DNA of 34,611 nucleotides from Acidobacteriaceae bacterium (GTDB taxonomy: Bacteria; Acidobacteriota; Terriglobia; Terriglobales; Acidobacteriaceae). This document shows positions 1 through 7,687 of the stretch, piece after piece. Position 1 is the stretch's first letter, and each line of letters starts with the position of its first letter. Location: the NCBI GenBank assembly GCA_003170825.1, contig PMYL01000053.1, positions 79,268 through 113,878 of the forward strand. The letters run 5' to 3'. The translations under genes were made by a program, and so were the position numbers. Below the pieces are notes generated by a model that did not search any database, was not told where the DNA came from, and saw only the letters and a list, made by a program, of their open reading frames with translations.

Positions 1-77
1 GGCTTCTCGAAGTGAAAGGCCATCGTACCTTCCGCAACTTCTTCTCGACGCATCAGCGTGGACGATTGATCTGCCAT
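1..77 (-). CDS. N-terminus of FAD/NAD(P)-binding oxidoreductase, cut by window edge
   Basis: The minus strand from position 77 (or 80, two consecutive ATGs) reads MADQSSTLMRREEVAEGTMA followed by FHFEKP and then runs off the left edge. The pattern (basic residue, VAEGTMAFHF, EKP) matches the first beta-strand of ferredoxin-NADP-reductase-like FAD-binding domains, where electrons pass between NAD(P)H, flavin and an iron-sulfur or haem partner. A GAAGAGG ribosome-binding site lies just upstream and gives 5-nt spacing for the ATG at 77, so I prefer that start. Only 25 codons are visible; the family call is recognition from a short stretch. Confidence 0.55.
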   Translation of the reverse strand, partial: MADQSSTLMRREEVAEGTMAFHFEK

Positions 78-352
78 CATGACCTCTTCGGTATTCTTGC
101 TGACATTCCCCTGAGTTCGGGATGTACATCTGGCGGCCGGGGCAGCTTCCAATCGGTCAAACTGCAAAGGCCCGATCGGGATACCGTGTGCAGTCACTCC
201 GTTAAGGGACGCGACCGCCAATGTAGAACCTATTCTATGCACGCCGCGCCCTCTGAGTTGGTCAAAAGCGCTCATCGAGCACCTGGGAGGCGCAATCCGG
301 GGGGCCGGTCGAATCACTGACTACACTGAAGTTGGCCTGCGTTCCGCACCGA

Positions 353-385
353 GCCCGCATTGACCCGCCCGGCGCGGCGGGTCAA
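353..385. repeat. Hairpin repeat, copy 1 (related to 1802-1834)
   Basis: TTGACCCGCC at 360-369 pairs perfectly with GGCGGGTCAA at 376-385, leaving a 6-base loop. The block beginning GCCCGCATTGAC at 353 recurs at 1802 with the same downstream CGGCGCGGCGGGT and a one-base indel. Two copies of an intergenic sequence flanking one gene suggest a dispersed palindromic repeat family. Confidence 0.6.
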
Positions 386-574
386 TTTCCGGATGGCCGA
401 CCATCCGTTCGGAACCGCATTGGGACATGCCTGAGAACCGTCTCACCTGTCAGTTGCGGGTTGAGGGCGCAGTTCGCGAGTGGGAAACGGATCTCATGGC
501 CCTAAGCCGCCAGGCGTCTTCTGTCTTGAGGCACCGGGCAGTGCGAAGTTTCGTTCATTGCTTCCGGTTTGACG

Positions 575-580
575 TATAAT
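575..580 (+). promoter_or_regulatory. TATAAT -10 box placing transcription start at or near an ATG
   Basis: A consensus TATAAT at 575-580 is preceded by TTTGACG with no well-spaced -35. The usual 6-7 base distance puts the transcript start at about 587, which is exactly the A of an ATG opening a 27-codon frame. This would make a leaderless transcript. Confidence 0.5.
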
Positions 581-586
581 CCCGCC

Positions 587-670
587 ATGGTTGGTATGAA
601 CTCGCCTAATATACCGGAGCTTTGCCACCGGCAGGCGAGAAATTCAATGCTCAGGTCTATCCCATCATGA
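587..670 (+). CDS. 27-codon upstream ORF coupled to the phosphatase gene
   Basis: ATG at 587 opens a 27-codon frame (begins MVGMNSPNIPELCHR) ending in a TGA at 668-670. That stop overlaps the ATG of the phosphatase gene at 667 in the classic ATGA arrangement. The ATG lies about seven bases after a TATAAT box, so it could be translated from a leaderless mRNA and deliver ribosomes to the downstream start, which lacks a strong ribosome-binding site of its own. The peptide has no recognisable domain. It could be a chance frame. Confidence 0.4.
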   Translation: MVGMNSPNIPELCHRQARNSMLRSIPS

Positions 671-1758
671 AGGGCTTAAAGAGATTCTGGCGGCACATCA
701 CCGATGGCATGGCGCTCAGCCAGCTATGGAACCAGTTCCACGCCGATGCCCGCTCCAGTTACCGGCTTTATTCGCAGGAAATTGATTCTCGCCGCATGCC
801 CGGAACCGGAAGGGTCAGGCATGTTTTCAGGATGGCCAAACTGTTTATGTGGGCCATCATTGATAAACTCTCTCCTGCGCGTCGCGTCCTCCTGTTGATT
901 GCACTGATCTTATTTTTCCCCAGCATGCATCTGACCGGCTTCTGGACCAGTGGCATCTTTTGGGGCTGCATATTGCTGTTTGTGCTGCTGGTGCTGGAAA
1001 TCTCAGACCGCGTGGTCATGAAGCGTGACCTGCAGATCGCCAAGGAGATCCAGGCCTGGCTGTTACCGCCAGGCCCGCCGCAAGTGCCGGGCCTGGAGAT
1101 CGCCTTTGCCACTCGTCCCGCCAATACAGTGGCTGGAGACTACTACGACGTTTTTCCTCGTCCAGCATCGCCTTCGCCCGGCGGCACGTACCTGATCGTC
1201 ATCGCCGATGTGGCAGGCAAGAGCATGCCCGCGGCCATGTTGATGGCCACCTACCAGGCCAGCCTGAAGACCCTCGCAGGCTTCTCCAGTTCGTTAATCG
1301 ATCTGGCCGGCCGCATGAACAACTACGCTTGCGGCAACAGCCAGAATGGACGCCGGTTCACCACCACATTCATCGCCGAATACAACCCTGCAACGCGCGG
1401 CCTGGTCTACGTCAACGCCGGGCACAACCCGCCCATATTGCTCCGCCAGACGGGAGCCATTGAGCGCTTGCCGGCGGGCGGTATCCCGCTAGGAATCCAG
1501 GAGAACGCCCCGTACGAATCGGGAACGGCCACGCTGCAAGGCGGCGATTGGCTCATCATCTTCACCGATGGAGTCACAGAGGCGGAAAATAGCCGATCCG
1601 AAGAGTACGGGGAAGTGCGTTTTATGATAATGCTGTACGCAAATCAGACCGAGATGCCGCCGGTACTGTTGAACACCATCCTGACGGATATCGAGAACTT
1701 TGTCGGCAACACGCCGCAACACGATGACATCACACTCATGCTGCTGAAGGTCAGCTAG
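667..1758 (+). CDS. Membrane-anchored SpoIIE/RsbU-type PP2C serine phosphatase
   Basis: A 363-residue protein with a cytoplasmic N-terminal segment, two membrane helices at about 73-92 and 97-113, then a SpoIIE-type PP2C domain. PP2C metal-binding motifs are all present: AGDYYDVF (Asp158), IADVAGKSMPAAM (Asp181), NAGHNPP near 250, FTDGVTE (Asp301) and HDDITLMLL near 352. Family members dephosphorylate anti-sigma-factor antagonists or similar phosphoproteins in partner-switching control. The sensor is only a short membrane anchor; no HAMP, GAF or PAS domain is visible. I chose ATG 667 because of the ATGA overlap with the upstream small ORF; a TTG at 622 would add 15 residues, with a GGAG too close to serve it. 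The following gene is sigma-like, which fits a signalling pair but does not prove one. Confidence 0.88.
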   Translation: MKGLKRFWRHITDGMALSQLWNQFHADARSSYRLYSQEIDSRRMPGTGRVRHVFRMAKLFMWAIIDKLSPARRVLLLIALILFFPSMHLTGFWTSGIFWGCILLFVLLVLEISDRVVMKRDLQIAKEIQAWLLPPGPPQVPGLEIAFATRPANTVAGDYYDVFPRPASPSPGGTYLIVIADVAGKSMPAAMLMATYQASLKTLAGFSSSLIDLAGRMNNYACGNSQNGRRFTTTFIAEYNPATRGLVYVNAGHNPPILLRQTGAIERLPAGGIPLGIQENAPYESGTATLQGGDWLIIFTDGVTEAENSRSEEYGEVRFMIMLYANQTEMPPVLLNTILTDIENFVGNTPQHDDITLMLLKVS

Positions 1759-1801
1759 GGAACCTCTGATTATGTTCGGCTACATTCCCTCGGGGGCTAA
1801 A

Positions 1802-1834
1802 GCCCGCATTGACGCCTCGGCGCGGCGGGTTGAG
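1802..1834. repeat. Hairpin repeat, copy 2 (related to 353-385)
   Basis: GCCCGCATTGAC followed by CGGCGCGGCGGGT matches the copy at 353. Here it is preceded by a small hairpin GGGCT-AA-AGCCC (roughly 1794-1805) and lies between the phosphatase stop and the ribosome-binding site of the next gene. Confidence 0.55.
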
Positions 1835-1872
1835 GATCAAGAGTGAGTCATTCCCCAAGAGGAGGTTTCTGT

Positions 1873-2565
1873 ATGCCCCAGGAAGCGATCACGTCGAGCG
1901 ACAGCCTGATTCCTCCCAAGCCGATTGCGGACGGCGCCCAGGACTTTTCAAAGCGGGTACGCGGGCTGCTGGACGGCCAGCCGAAGGACGATGCGACGGT
2001 GGCCCAGGCGCTGGAAGGAATGGACGACATCGTCGAGTTGATCGCCGCCGGGCTGTACAGTCTGGCCTCGATGCTGGTGGGCGAAGGCGAGGGCAGCGTG
2101 GGGCTGGTGGAGACTGCGATCGCGAAGGCGGAGGTTTCAGTCTGCCACGATCCGGTTGTGGCGCGGAAGAGCAGCCGGCGGGCGCTTTGCACGGCGGCTC
2201 TGGATATTTTGGAGCAGCGCAGTCCGGGGAGTCTGGCTGCGCCGGAGGGGCTGGAGCCGGCGGCGACGTGCATCGAGGACGACGATATGGATGCGGCCGG
2301 CGTATCGAGCGAAGAGCTGGAACGGATGATTGCCGGGCCGGACCGAGAGCGGGTGCGGACGTGGCTGGCGAGCCTGCCGGCTGCGATGCGGACCATCTTT
2401 ATGCTGCGAGCGGTGGCGGGGTTCACGACGGCAGAGACGGTTGCGCTGCTGAAGGCGCACGGGGGCCCAAGGGCGGCCGGATGGAGCGGGGATGCGGTGC
2501 GGGAGTTCTTCCGCCGGGGGCTGTGTTCGCTGGCCTCGCAACTGCTGCAGGCGGCTAGCCGGTAG
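1873..2565 (+). CDS. Divergent ECF sigma-factor-like protein
   Basis: A 230-residue protein. Residues ~54-110 resemble sigma region 2 (AAGLYSLASMLVGEGEG, then a helix with ARKSSRRALCTAALDIL). Residues ~150-225 resemble region 4 (LASLPAAMRTIFMLRAVAGF, TTAETVALL). The helix-turn-helix is unusual: a glycine-rich stretch KAHGGPRAAGWSGDAV replaces the normal short turn. It may be a genuine alternative sigma factor or a derivative that has lost promoter recognition. ATG 1873 has GGAGG at 1861-1865 with 7-base spacing and is preferred to the upstream alternative at 1843. A competing frame (1809-2558) is Gly/Arg-rich and looks like a shadow. Proximity to the SpoIIE phosphatase hints at co-regulation. 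Confidence 0.65.
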   Translation: MPQEAITSSDSLIPPKPIADGAQDFSKRVRGLLDGQPKDDATVAQALEGMDDIVELIAAGLYSLASMLVGEGEGSVGLVETAIAKAEVSVCHDPVVARKSSRRALCTAALDILEQRSPGSLAAPEGLEPAATCIEDDDMDAAGVSSEELERMIAGPDRERVRTWLASLPAAMRTIFMLRAVAGFTTAETVALLKAHGGPRAAGWSGDAVREFFRRGLCSLASQLLQAASR

Positions 2566-2567
2566 CT

Positions 2568-2588
2568 CCTAGCTTCTAGCCTCTAGCT
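2568..2588. repeat. Short CTAG-rich direct repeats after the sigma-like gene
   Basis: Several copies of CTAGC(T/C)TCTAG-type units run directly after the stop codon at 2565. The same AGCT/CTAG vocabulary returns in the stem-loop at 5463-5521, so these may be fragments of one intergenic repeat family. The rest of the gap up to 2789 shows no gene. Confidence 0.4.
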
Positions 2589-2789
2589 TTATCCTCTCGC
2601 TGCGGATTGAGGGCTTCAGCCGCGCGGTGATTTCTGCTCTCGGGCCGAGCTGTGCGCGGGAGTTCAGCAGGCTGGGGCGGCGAGTCCGATACACTAGATT
2701 GAAGAGCCCTGCAGCCAGTTCTCCGCATCCATGAAGGGCGAAGGGCGAAGATTTTCGGGCTGTAACGCCTGGCCGTGAGTTGAAGAACC

Positions 2790-4226
2790 TTGATTTCGTC
2801 AAAACATTCAAGAAAGAGCACGATCCGTCCCTGCGCCTACGCAGGTCTTCTAGGCCTTGCGGTATTGGCTTCAGGCCTGTTGGCGGCGCAGACGCCGCAG
2901 GCTCCGAATCAGACGGCGCAGACGGCGTCGAGCTTTCATGGCAGCGTGACCGCAGGCGAGGCGTCGGCGCAGGCCATCGATCTTTCCCTGGATGAAGCCA
3001 TCCAGCGGGGACTGAAGACAAACCTTGGAATCATCCTGAGCGGGACGCAGACGGCGGCGGCGCGGGGCGAGAGGCTGAGCCAACTGCAATCGCTGCTGCC
3101 CTCAGTGGATGCGAGCGGCAAGGAAACCGTGATGCAGGTTGACCTGCCGGCGGAAGGGTTGCGCATACCGGGGTTTCCCACGATGATCGGGCCGTTCGGC
3201 TTCACGGACGTGCGGGCGTCGCTGAGCTGGTCGCTGGTGGACGTGGCATCGCTGCGGAAAACCCTGGCGGCGCGGCACAACTTTGCAGCCGCCCAGTTGA
3301 GCGCCGAGGATGCGCGGGAGCTGGTGGTGTTGACAGTGGGCAATGCCTACCTGCTGGCGCTGGCCGATGAGACGCAGGTGAGCAGCGTAGAAGCGCAAGT
3401 GGCTACGGCCAAGATTTCACTGGACCAGGCGGTTGACAACCACCAGGCGGGGACGGCGCCGCTGCTGGATGAGCTGAGGGCGCGGGTGGATTCGCAATCG
3501 CTGGAGCAGCAATTGATTGTGGCCCGCAATGCGCTGGAGAAGGACAAGCTGGCGCTGGCGCGCACCATCGGATTGCCGCTGGCGCAGAGTTTCAACTTGA
3601 GCGATAAGGCGCCTTACGCGGCGTTCGACCAGTTGGACGTGGAGGCGACGATTCGCCAGGCCCACGCCAACCGCAAGGACCTGGCGGCGATGGTGGAGCA
3701 GACCAAGGCAGCCGAGGAGCAGCGCAAGGCGGCTACGGCCGACCGGCTGCCGACGCTGAAGTTCAACGGCGACTACGGCGATATCGGCACGACCCTGTCG
3801 CACTCGCATGGGACCGGGAACGCGACGGGCACGCTGAGCGCGCCGCTGTTCGCGGAGTTTGCGCTGCGCGGCGAGGCCGAGGTGGCCCAGGCGCAACTGG
3901 ATACCGCACAAGCGCGGTTGAGCGACAAGAACGCGCAGGTGGACGCCGATGTGCGCGACGCGCTGCTGGATATAGCCTCGACGCAGAAGCAGGTTGAGGT
4001 AGCGCGCTCCAGCGTGGAACTGGCCAACGAGGCGCTCAGCGAGGCACAGCAGCGATATGCCAACGGCGTGAGCGACAATCTGGCCGTGAGCCAGGCGGAG
4101 CAATCCGTGGCGCAGGCCAACGATCAATACGTGACCAGCCTCTACCGGCACAACGTGGCCAAGCTCAGCCTGGCCCGTGCCCTGGGAGCGGGCGAGAACT
4201 ACAAGAACTATCTGGGAGGAAAGTAA
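2790..4226 (+). CDS. TolC-family outer membrane efflux protein
   Basis: A 478-residue protein with an N-terminal signal peptide (hydrophobic stretch near residues 18-33, ending LLAAQ) and two outer-membrane-efflux repeats. The repeats show the typical openings (LSLDEAIQRGLKTNLGI in the first; a long helix from about 340 in the second), heptad-rich helices and a C-terminal segment LYRHNVAKLSLARALG. Such proteins trimerise into an outer-membrane channel and periplasmic tunnel for efflux or type I secretion. The start is a TTG with only a weak ribosome-binding site; no in-frame ATG upstream is open. The adaptor gene follows two bases after its stop, so the two are surely co-transcribed. Confidence 0.9.
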   Translation: MISSKHSRKSTIRPCAYAGLLGLAVLASGLLAAQTPQAPNQTAQTASSFHGSVTAGEASAQAIDLSLDEAIQRGLKTNLGIILSGTQTAAARGERLSQLQSLLPSVDASGKETVMQVDLPAEGLRIPGFPTMIGPFGFTDVRASLSWSLVDVASLRKTLAARHNFAAAQLSAEDARELVVLTVGNAYLLALADETQVSSVEAQVATAKISLDQAVDNHQAGTAPLLDELRARVDSQSLEQQLIVARNALEKDKLALARTIGLPLAQSFNLSDKAPYAAFDQLDVEATIRQAHANRKDLAAMVEQTKAAEEQRKAATADRLPTLKFNGDYGDIGTTLSHSHGTGNATGTLSAPLFAEFALRGEAEVAQAQLDTAQARLSDKNAQVDADVRDALLDIASTQKQVEVARSSVELANEALSEAQQRYANGVSDNLAVSQAEQSVAQANDQYVTSLYRHNVAKLSLARALGAGENYKNYLGGK

Positions 4227-4228
4227 AC

Positions 4229-5458
4229 GTGGCGGATCCAACACCAACACCAATCGAACTGGAACCGGATGAGGAGACAGAGATGGAGCAGCCGCGGTCC
4301 CGCCGCAGGTGGATTCTTGCGGCCGTGGTTGCGGTCATCGTGGTGGTTTCGATCGGAATCTGGTGGCACTCCACCTATAGCGAGAACACCGACGACGCGC
4401 AGGTCAACGGCCACCTGATCCAGGTGAGTTCGCGCATCAACGGCCAGGTTCTGAAGGTGGACGTGGAAGAGAACCAGGTGGTGAAGCAGGGCGACGCGAT
4501 CGCCGAGCTGGACCCCAGGGACTACGAGGTCGCGGTCGAAAACGCCCAGGGCGCGCTGGCCAGCGCGCAGGCCAACGCAGCGGCGGCCAACGTGAATGTG
4601 CCCATCACCACGGTCAACACCGGCAGCAACCTGAGTTCGGCTGATGCGAATGTGACCGGCTCACAGGCCAGCGTGGGGCAGGCGGAGAAGCAGTTGGATG
4701 CCGCGCACGCCCGCGTGGCCCAGGCCCAGGCCAACTTCACCAAGGCACAGGCCGATCTTGAGCGCTATAAGCCGCTGGTCGAAAAGGACGTGATCAGCAA
4801 GCAGCAGTTTGACGCGGCCGTGGCCTCGGCGGATGCAACCAGGGCAGCCGTGGCCGACGCCCGCGCCAGCGAACAGGCTGCTGTCGACGGCGTGAAGGTT
4901 GCCCTGGAGCGCGAGGCTCAGGCCCAGGCTGGCTTAAAGTACGCCCAGACCGGCCCGCAGCAGGTGGCTGCGCAGAGCGCACGCGCCAAGCAGGCGCAGG
5001 CCCAGGTGGAGCAGGCACAGGCGCAACTGGACATGGCCAAGCTCAACCTGAGCTATACCAGGATCGTGGCTCCGGCGGCGGGGATTATCACCCGCAAGAG
5101 CGTGGAGATCGACCAGAACGTGGCCGCGGGGCAGAATCTGCTGACGCTGGTCTCTCTCGAAGACCTGTGGATCACTGCGAACTTCAAGGAGACGCAGTTG
5201 CAGCACATGGCGGCGGGGCAGGCGGTGGAGATCGCGGTGGACGCCACGGGAAAGACCTATCACGGCAAGGTGACGCAGATCGGCGGCGCGACCGGGTCGG
5301 TGCTGAGCCTGTTTCCGCCGGAGAACGCGACGGGGAATTACGTGAAGGTGGTGCAGCGGGTTCCGGTGCGGATCGATTTCAACGATCTGGCCGGCGAGGA
5401 CCCGAGCCACCTGCTGCGGCCGGGGTTGTCGGTTGAGCCGAAGGTGAAGGTGAAGTGA
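4229..5458 (+). CDS. HlyD/EmrA-type membrane fusion (periplasmic adaptor) protein
   Basis: A 409-residue adaptor: a short cytoplasmic tail, one membrane helix at about 27-46, and the lipoyl/barrel-sandwich start YSENTDDAQVNGHLIQVSSR typical of EmrA. A long Ala/Gln-rich coiled-coil hairpin follows (about 100-270), then the returning half (LNLSYTRIVAPAAGIITRK) and a beta-barrel domain. It links an inner-membrane transporter to TolC. GTG 4229 has GGGAGGA at 4214-4220 with 8-base spacing. The expected DHA2-type pump (EmrB) or ABC partner does not follow; the next gene is a metal regulator. The pump must be encoded elsewhere or be lost. Confidence 0.9.
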   Translation: MADPTPTPIELEPDEETEMEQPRSRRRWILAAVVAVIVVVSIGIWWHSTYSENTDDAQVNGHLIQVSSRINGQVLKVDVEENQVVKQGDAIAELDPRDYEVAVENAQGALASAQANAAAANVNVPITTVNTGSNLSSADANVTGSQASVGQAEKQLDAAHARVAQAQANFTKAQADLERYKPLVEKDVISKQQFDAAVASADATRAAVADARASEQAAVDGVKVALEREAQAQAGLKYAQTGPQQVAAQSARAKQAQAQVEQAQAQLDMAKLNLSYTRIVAPAAGIITRKSVEIDQNVAAGQNLLTLVSLEDLWITANFKETQLQHMAAGQAVEIAVDATGKTYHGKVTQIGGATGSVLSLFPPENATGNYVKVVQRVPVRIDFNDLAGEDPSHLLRPGLSVEPKVKVK

Positions 5459-5470
5459 GCGGCAGCTGCT

Positions 5471-5517
5471 AGCTCTCAGCTTCCAGCTTTTTAGCCGTTG
5501 GCTGGAGGCTGGGAGCT
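5471..5517 (+). terminator. Long stem-loop after the adaptor gene
   Basis: Bases 5471-5487 pair with 5501-5517 over 17 positions, two of them G-U pairs in RNA, around a 13-base loop that starts with a T-run. There is no U-tract after the stem, so it may be a dispersed inverted repeat or an mRNA-end stabiliser more than a classic intrinsic terminator. Confidence 0.5.
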
Positions 5518-5551
5518 GCTGTTCAGCGTATAGACTGATTGCAGTCCCACG

Positions 5552-6223
5552 ATGAAAGACGCCATCTACGTTTCGAAAGAGAACTACCTGAAGGCCATCC
5601 TGGAGGCTGAGGCCGAGGGGCGCGAGGTGATTCCGGCCCTGCTGGCCCATTGGCTTGAGGTTTCGGCGCCGGCGGTGACCATGGCGATGAAGCGGCTGAA
5701 GCGGGATGGTTTCGTTGTGGTGGACGCGGACGGGATTGTGCGGCTGACCGCGGCGGGACGCGAGACGGCCTACCGCACTGCGTTGCGCCACCACCTGATC
5801 GAGCGGATGCTGAGCGAGATCTTCGGGATGGAGTGGTACGAGATCCACGAGGAGGCCGAGCGGCTGGAGCATGCGGTTTCGCCGGCTTTCGAGGCCAAGC
5901 TCCGGGAGAAACTAGGCGAGGGCGGCGCCTGCCCTCACGGCAATGCGGTTCTGCCGGAGAGTCCCGCGGAGCGCAAACGGCGCGGCGAGGCGCCGCTCTC
6001 GGAGGCAGTCGCCGGCCGGAGCTACACCGTCTCCGGCCTCCAGGAGCGCGACCACAAGCTGCTGCTCTTTCTGCACCACAACGGAATTGGCCCCGGCCAG
6101 AGCCTGCGCATCGTGAGCCAGAACTATGACCAAACCGTTTCGATTGAGCTGCCTGCGGGCATTACGGTTCTGGGCCACCCGGCAGCCGAGGCGGTCTGGC
6201 TGCGTCCGGAAATCCCATCGTAA
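5552..6223 (+). CDS. DtxR/MntR-family metal-dependent repressor
   Basis: A 223-residue regulator with an N-terminal winged helix (about 8-70; recognition region APAVTMAMKRLKRDG), a dimerisation/metal domain (RHHLIERML, EAERLEHAVS, CPHGN) and a C-terminal SH3/FeoA-like domain from about 150. Glu103, Glu106 and His107 align with the Glu/Glu/His ligands of manganese-type MntR; a cysteine occupies the first of these positions in iron-type DtxR. Asn11 sits where MntR has Asp8. The next gene is an Nramp transporter, so a role in repressing Mn(II) uptake is likely. A TATAGACT -10-like box at 5529-5536 would give a leader of only about 11 bases. Confidence 0.85.
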   Translation: MKDAIYVSKENYLKAILEAEAEGREVIPALLAHWLEVSAPAVTMAMKRLKRDGFVVVDADGIVRLTAAGRETAYRTALRHHLIERMLSEIFGMEWYEIHEEAERLEHAVSPAFEAKLREKLGEGGACPHGNAVLPESPAERKRRGEAPLSEAVAGRSYTVSGLQERDHKLLLFLHHNGIGPGQSLRIVSQNYDQTVSIELPAGITVLGHPAAEAVWLRPEIPS

Positions 6224-6241
6224 TTAAATGTAAGAAAAATT

Positions 6242-6257
6242 GTTAACCATAATTAAC
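6242..6257. promoter_or_regulatory. Candidate MntR operator upstream of mntH
   Basis: GTTAA at 6242-6246 and TTAAC at 6253-6257 form a perfect inverted repeat around a 6-base spacer, within a strikingly A+T-rich stretch (6223-6265) in an otherwise G+C-rich region. The half-sites resemble the TTAACC/GGTTAA cores of DtxR/MntR-family boxes. It overlaps the expected -35 zone of a promoter with a CATACT -10-like element at 6267-6272. Binding is inferred, not shown. Confidence 0.5.
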
Positions 6258-6310
6258 TAGTTGTGGCATACTGGGGTTGAAGGAGCCTCCGGGCTTCTTC
6301 CCCAAGAAAC

Positions 6311-7642
6311 ATGTCCACAGAATTGCTATCGTCCATCGCTCTGCCAGAGCCCTCCTTGCCGGAGGTGCATGCGAGCGTGCGCATCTCCCGCTCGCCGATT
6401 TATTGGCGGCGGCTGCTGGGCTTTCTGGGGCCGGGCTTCCTGATTTCGGTGGGCTACATGGACCCCGGCAACTGGGCCACAGACATTGCCGGAGGGTCGC
6501 GGTTCGGGTATACGCTGCTGTTCGTCATCATGGCGTCGAACCTGATGGCCATTCTGCTGCAGAGCCTGAGCCTGAAGCTGGGCGTAGCCACGGAACGGGA
6601 CCTGGCGCAGCTTTGCCACGAGGCCTATGGCCGCTGGGTGAGCTTTGCGCTGTGGGTGGGCGCGGAGATCGCGATCGCCGCCTGCGACCTGGCCGAAGTG
6701 ATCGGCTCGGCCATCGCCCTGAACCTGCTCTTCCACATTCCGCTGTTTTACGGCGTGCTGATCACCGGGCTGGATGTTCTGCTGATCCTCGTGATCCAGC
6801 GCTGGGGTTTCCGCTACGTCGAGGCGCTGGTGATCACGCTGATCGTCACCATTATCGGGATGTTCGGCGTGCAGATGTTTCTGTCCAAGCCGGAGTACTG
6901 GCCGGTGTTCAAGAATCTTTTCATTCCCTCGCCCTCCATCGTCTCGAACCCCGACATGCTCTACATTGCGATTGGGATTCTGGGCGCGACGGTGATGCCG
7001 CACAACCTCTACCTGCACTCGTCGATCGTGCAGAGCCGGCGGTACAAGCGGACGCCGGAGGGCAAGCGCGAGGCCATCTTCATGGCCAACGTGGACTCCG
7101 CTCTGGCGCTCACGGTGGCGCTGTTTGTGAACGCGGCCATTCTCATCGTGGCGGCGGCGGTGTTCAACCGCAGCGGGCACTTTGAGGTTGCGGCTATTCA
7201 GGACGCCTACAAAATGCTCAGCCCGCTGTTGGGCGCGGCCGGGGCCAGCACGCTGTTTGCGATTGCGCTGCTGGCGAGCGGGCAGAACTCGTCGATCACC
7301 GGCACTCTGGCCGGGCAGGTGGTGATGGAGGGGTTCATCCACATCAGGCTGTCGCCGTGGCTGCGGCGGATGATCACGCGCTCGCTGGCCATCATTCCAA
7401 CGATCATTGTGGTTGCGATTACCGGCGAGCAGGGAACAGAAAAGCTGCTGATCCTGAGCCAGGTGATTCTATCGCTGCAGTTGAGCTTTGCGGTGGTTCC
7501 GCTGGTGCTGTTTACCGGGAGCCGGAAAAAGATGGGCGAGTTTGTGAACGGGCGCTGGCTGCAGGGGCTGGCGTGGTTTACTGCGGCGCTGATTGCCGGA
7601 CTCAATGCCTGGCTGCTGATCGAAACCGCAATGGGCCGCTGA
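6311..7642 (+). CDS. mntH: Nramp-family divalent metal (Mn2+/Fe2+) transporter MntH
   Basis: A 443-residue polytopic inner-membrane protein of normal family length with about 11 hydrophobic helices. The Nramp signature is intact: Asp51-Pro-Gly-Asn54 in the first helix (YMDPGNWATDIAGG) and Met229-Pro230-His231 in helix 6 (GATVMPHNLYLHSS), which together coordinate the metal. It imports Mn(II), possibly Fe(II), with protons. ATG 6311 is the first good start; the hydrophilic N-tail of about 30 residues is typical. It follows the DtxR/MntR regulator by 87 bases containing a palindromic operator candidate, so it is probably repressed when manganese is plentiful. Confidence 0.93.
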   Translation: MSTELLSSIALPEPSLPEVHASVRISRSPIYWRRLLGFLGPGFLISVGYMDPGNWATDIAGGSRFGYTLLFVIMASNLMAILLQSLSLKLGVATERDLAQLCHEAYGRWVSFALWVGAEIAIAACDLAEVIGSAIALNLLFHIPLFYGVLITGLDVLLILVIQRWGFRYVEALVITLIVTIIGMFGVQMFLSKPEYWPVFKNLFIPSPSIVSNPDMLYIAIGILGATVMPHNLYLHSSIVQSRRYKRTPEGKREAIFMANVDSALALTVALFVNAAILIVAAAVFNRSGHFEVAAIQDAYKMLSPLLGAAGASTLFAIALLASGQNSSITGTLAGQVVMEGFIHIRLSPWLRRMITRSLAIIPTIIVVAITGEQGTEKLLILSQVILSLQLSFAVVPLVLFTGSRKKMGEFVNGRWLQGLAWFTAALIAGLNAWLLIETAMGR

Positions 7643-7687
7643 ACCAATTACTTGAAATTCAGGCAGGGAATACGTTGCGGCATCTGC

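Larger units (their letters stand above)
81..586. other. Gene-free 5' region between divergent genes
   Basis: About 500 bases lie between the leftward oxidoreductase start and the rightward phosphatase leader. The only long frame here (12-320, plus strand) has no recognisable composition and overlaps the oxidoreductase start antisense, so I treat it as non-coding. A hairpin repeat sits at 353-385. On the minus strand TAGAAT at 237-232 could be a -10 box for the oxidoreductase, but its nearest TTGACC is 22 bases away, which is too far for a standard promoter. Confidence 0.5.

Noticed and set aside
12..320. 102-codon plus-strand frame
   Set aside because: It overlaps the oxidoreductase start antisense and has no recognisable composition or ribosome-binding site.
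1809..2558. 249-codon plus-strand frame overlapping the sigma-like gene
   Set aside because: Gly/Arg/Ala-rich low-complexity translation; the alternative frame has a strong ribosome-binding site and sigma-like segments.
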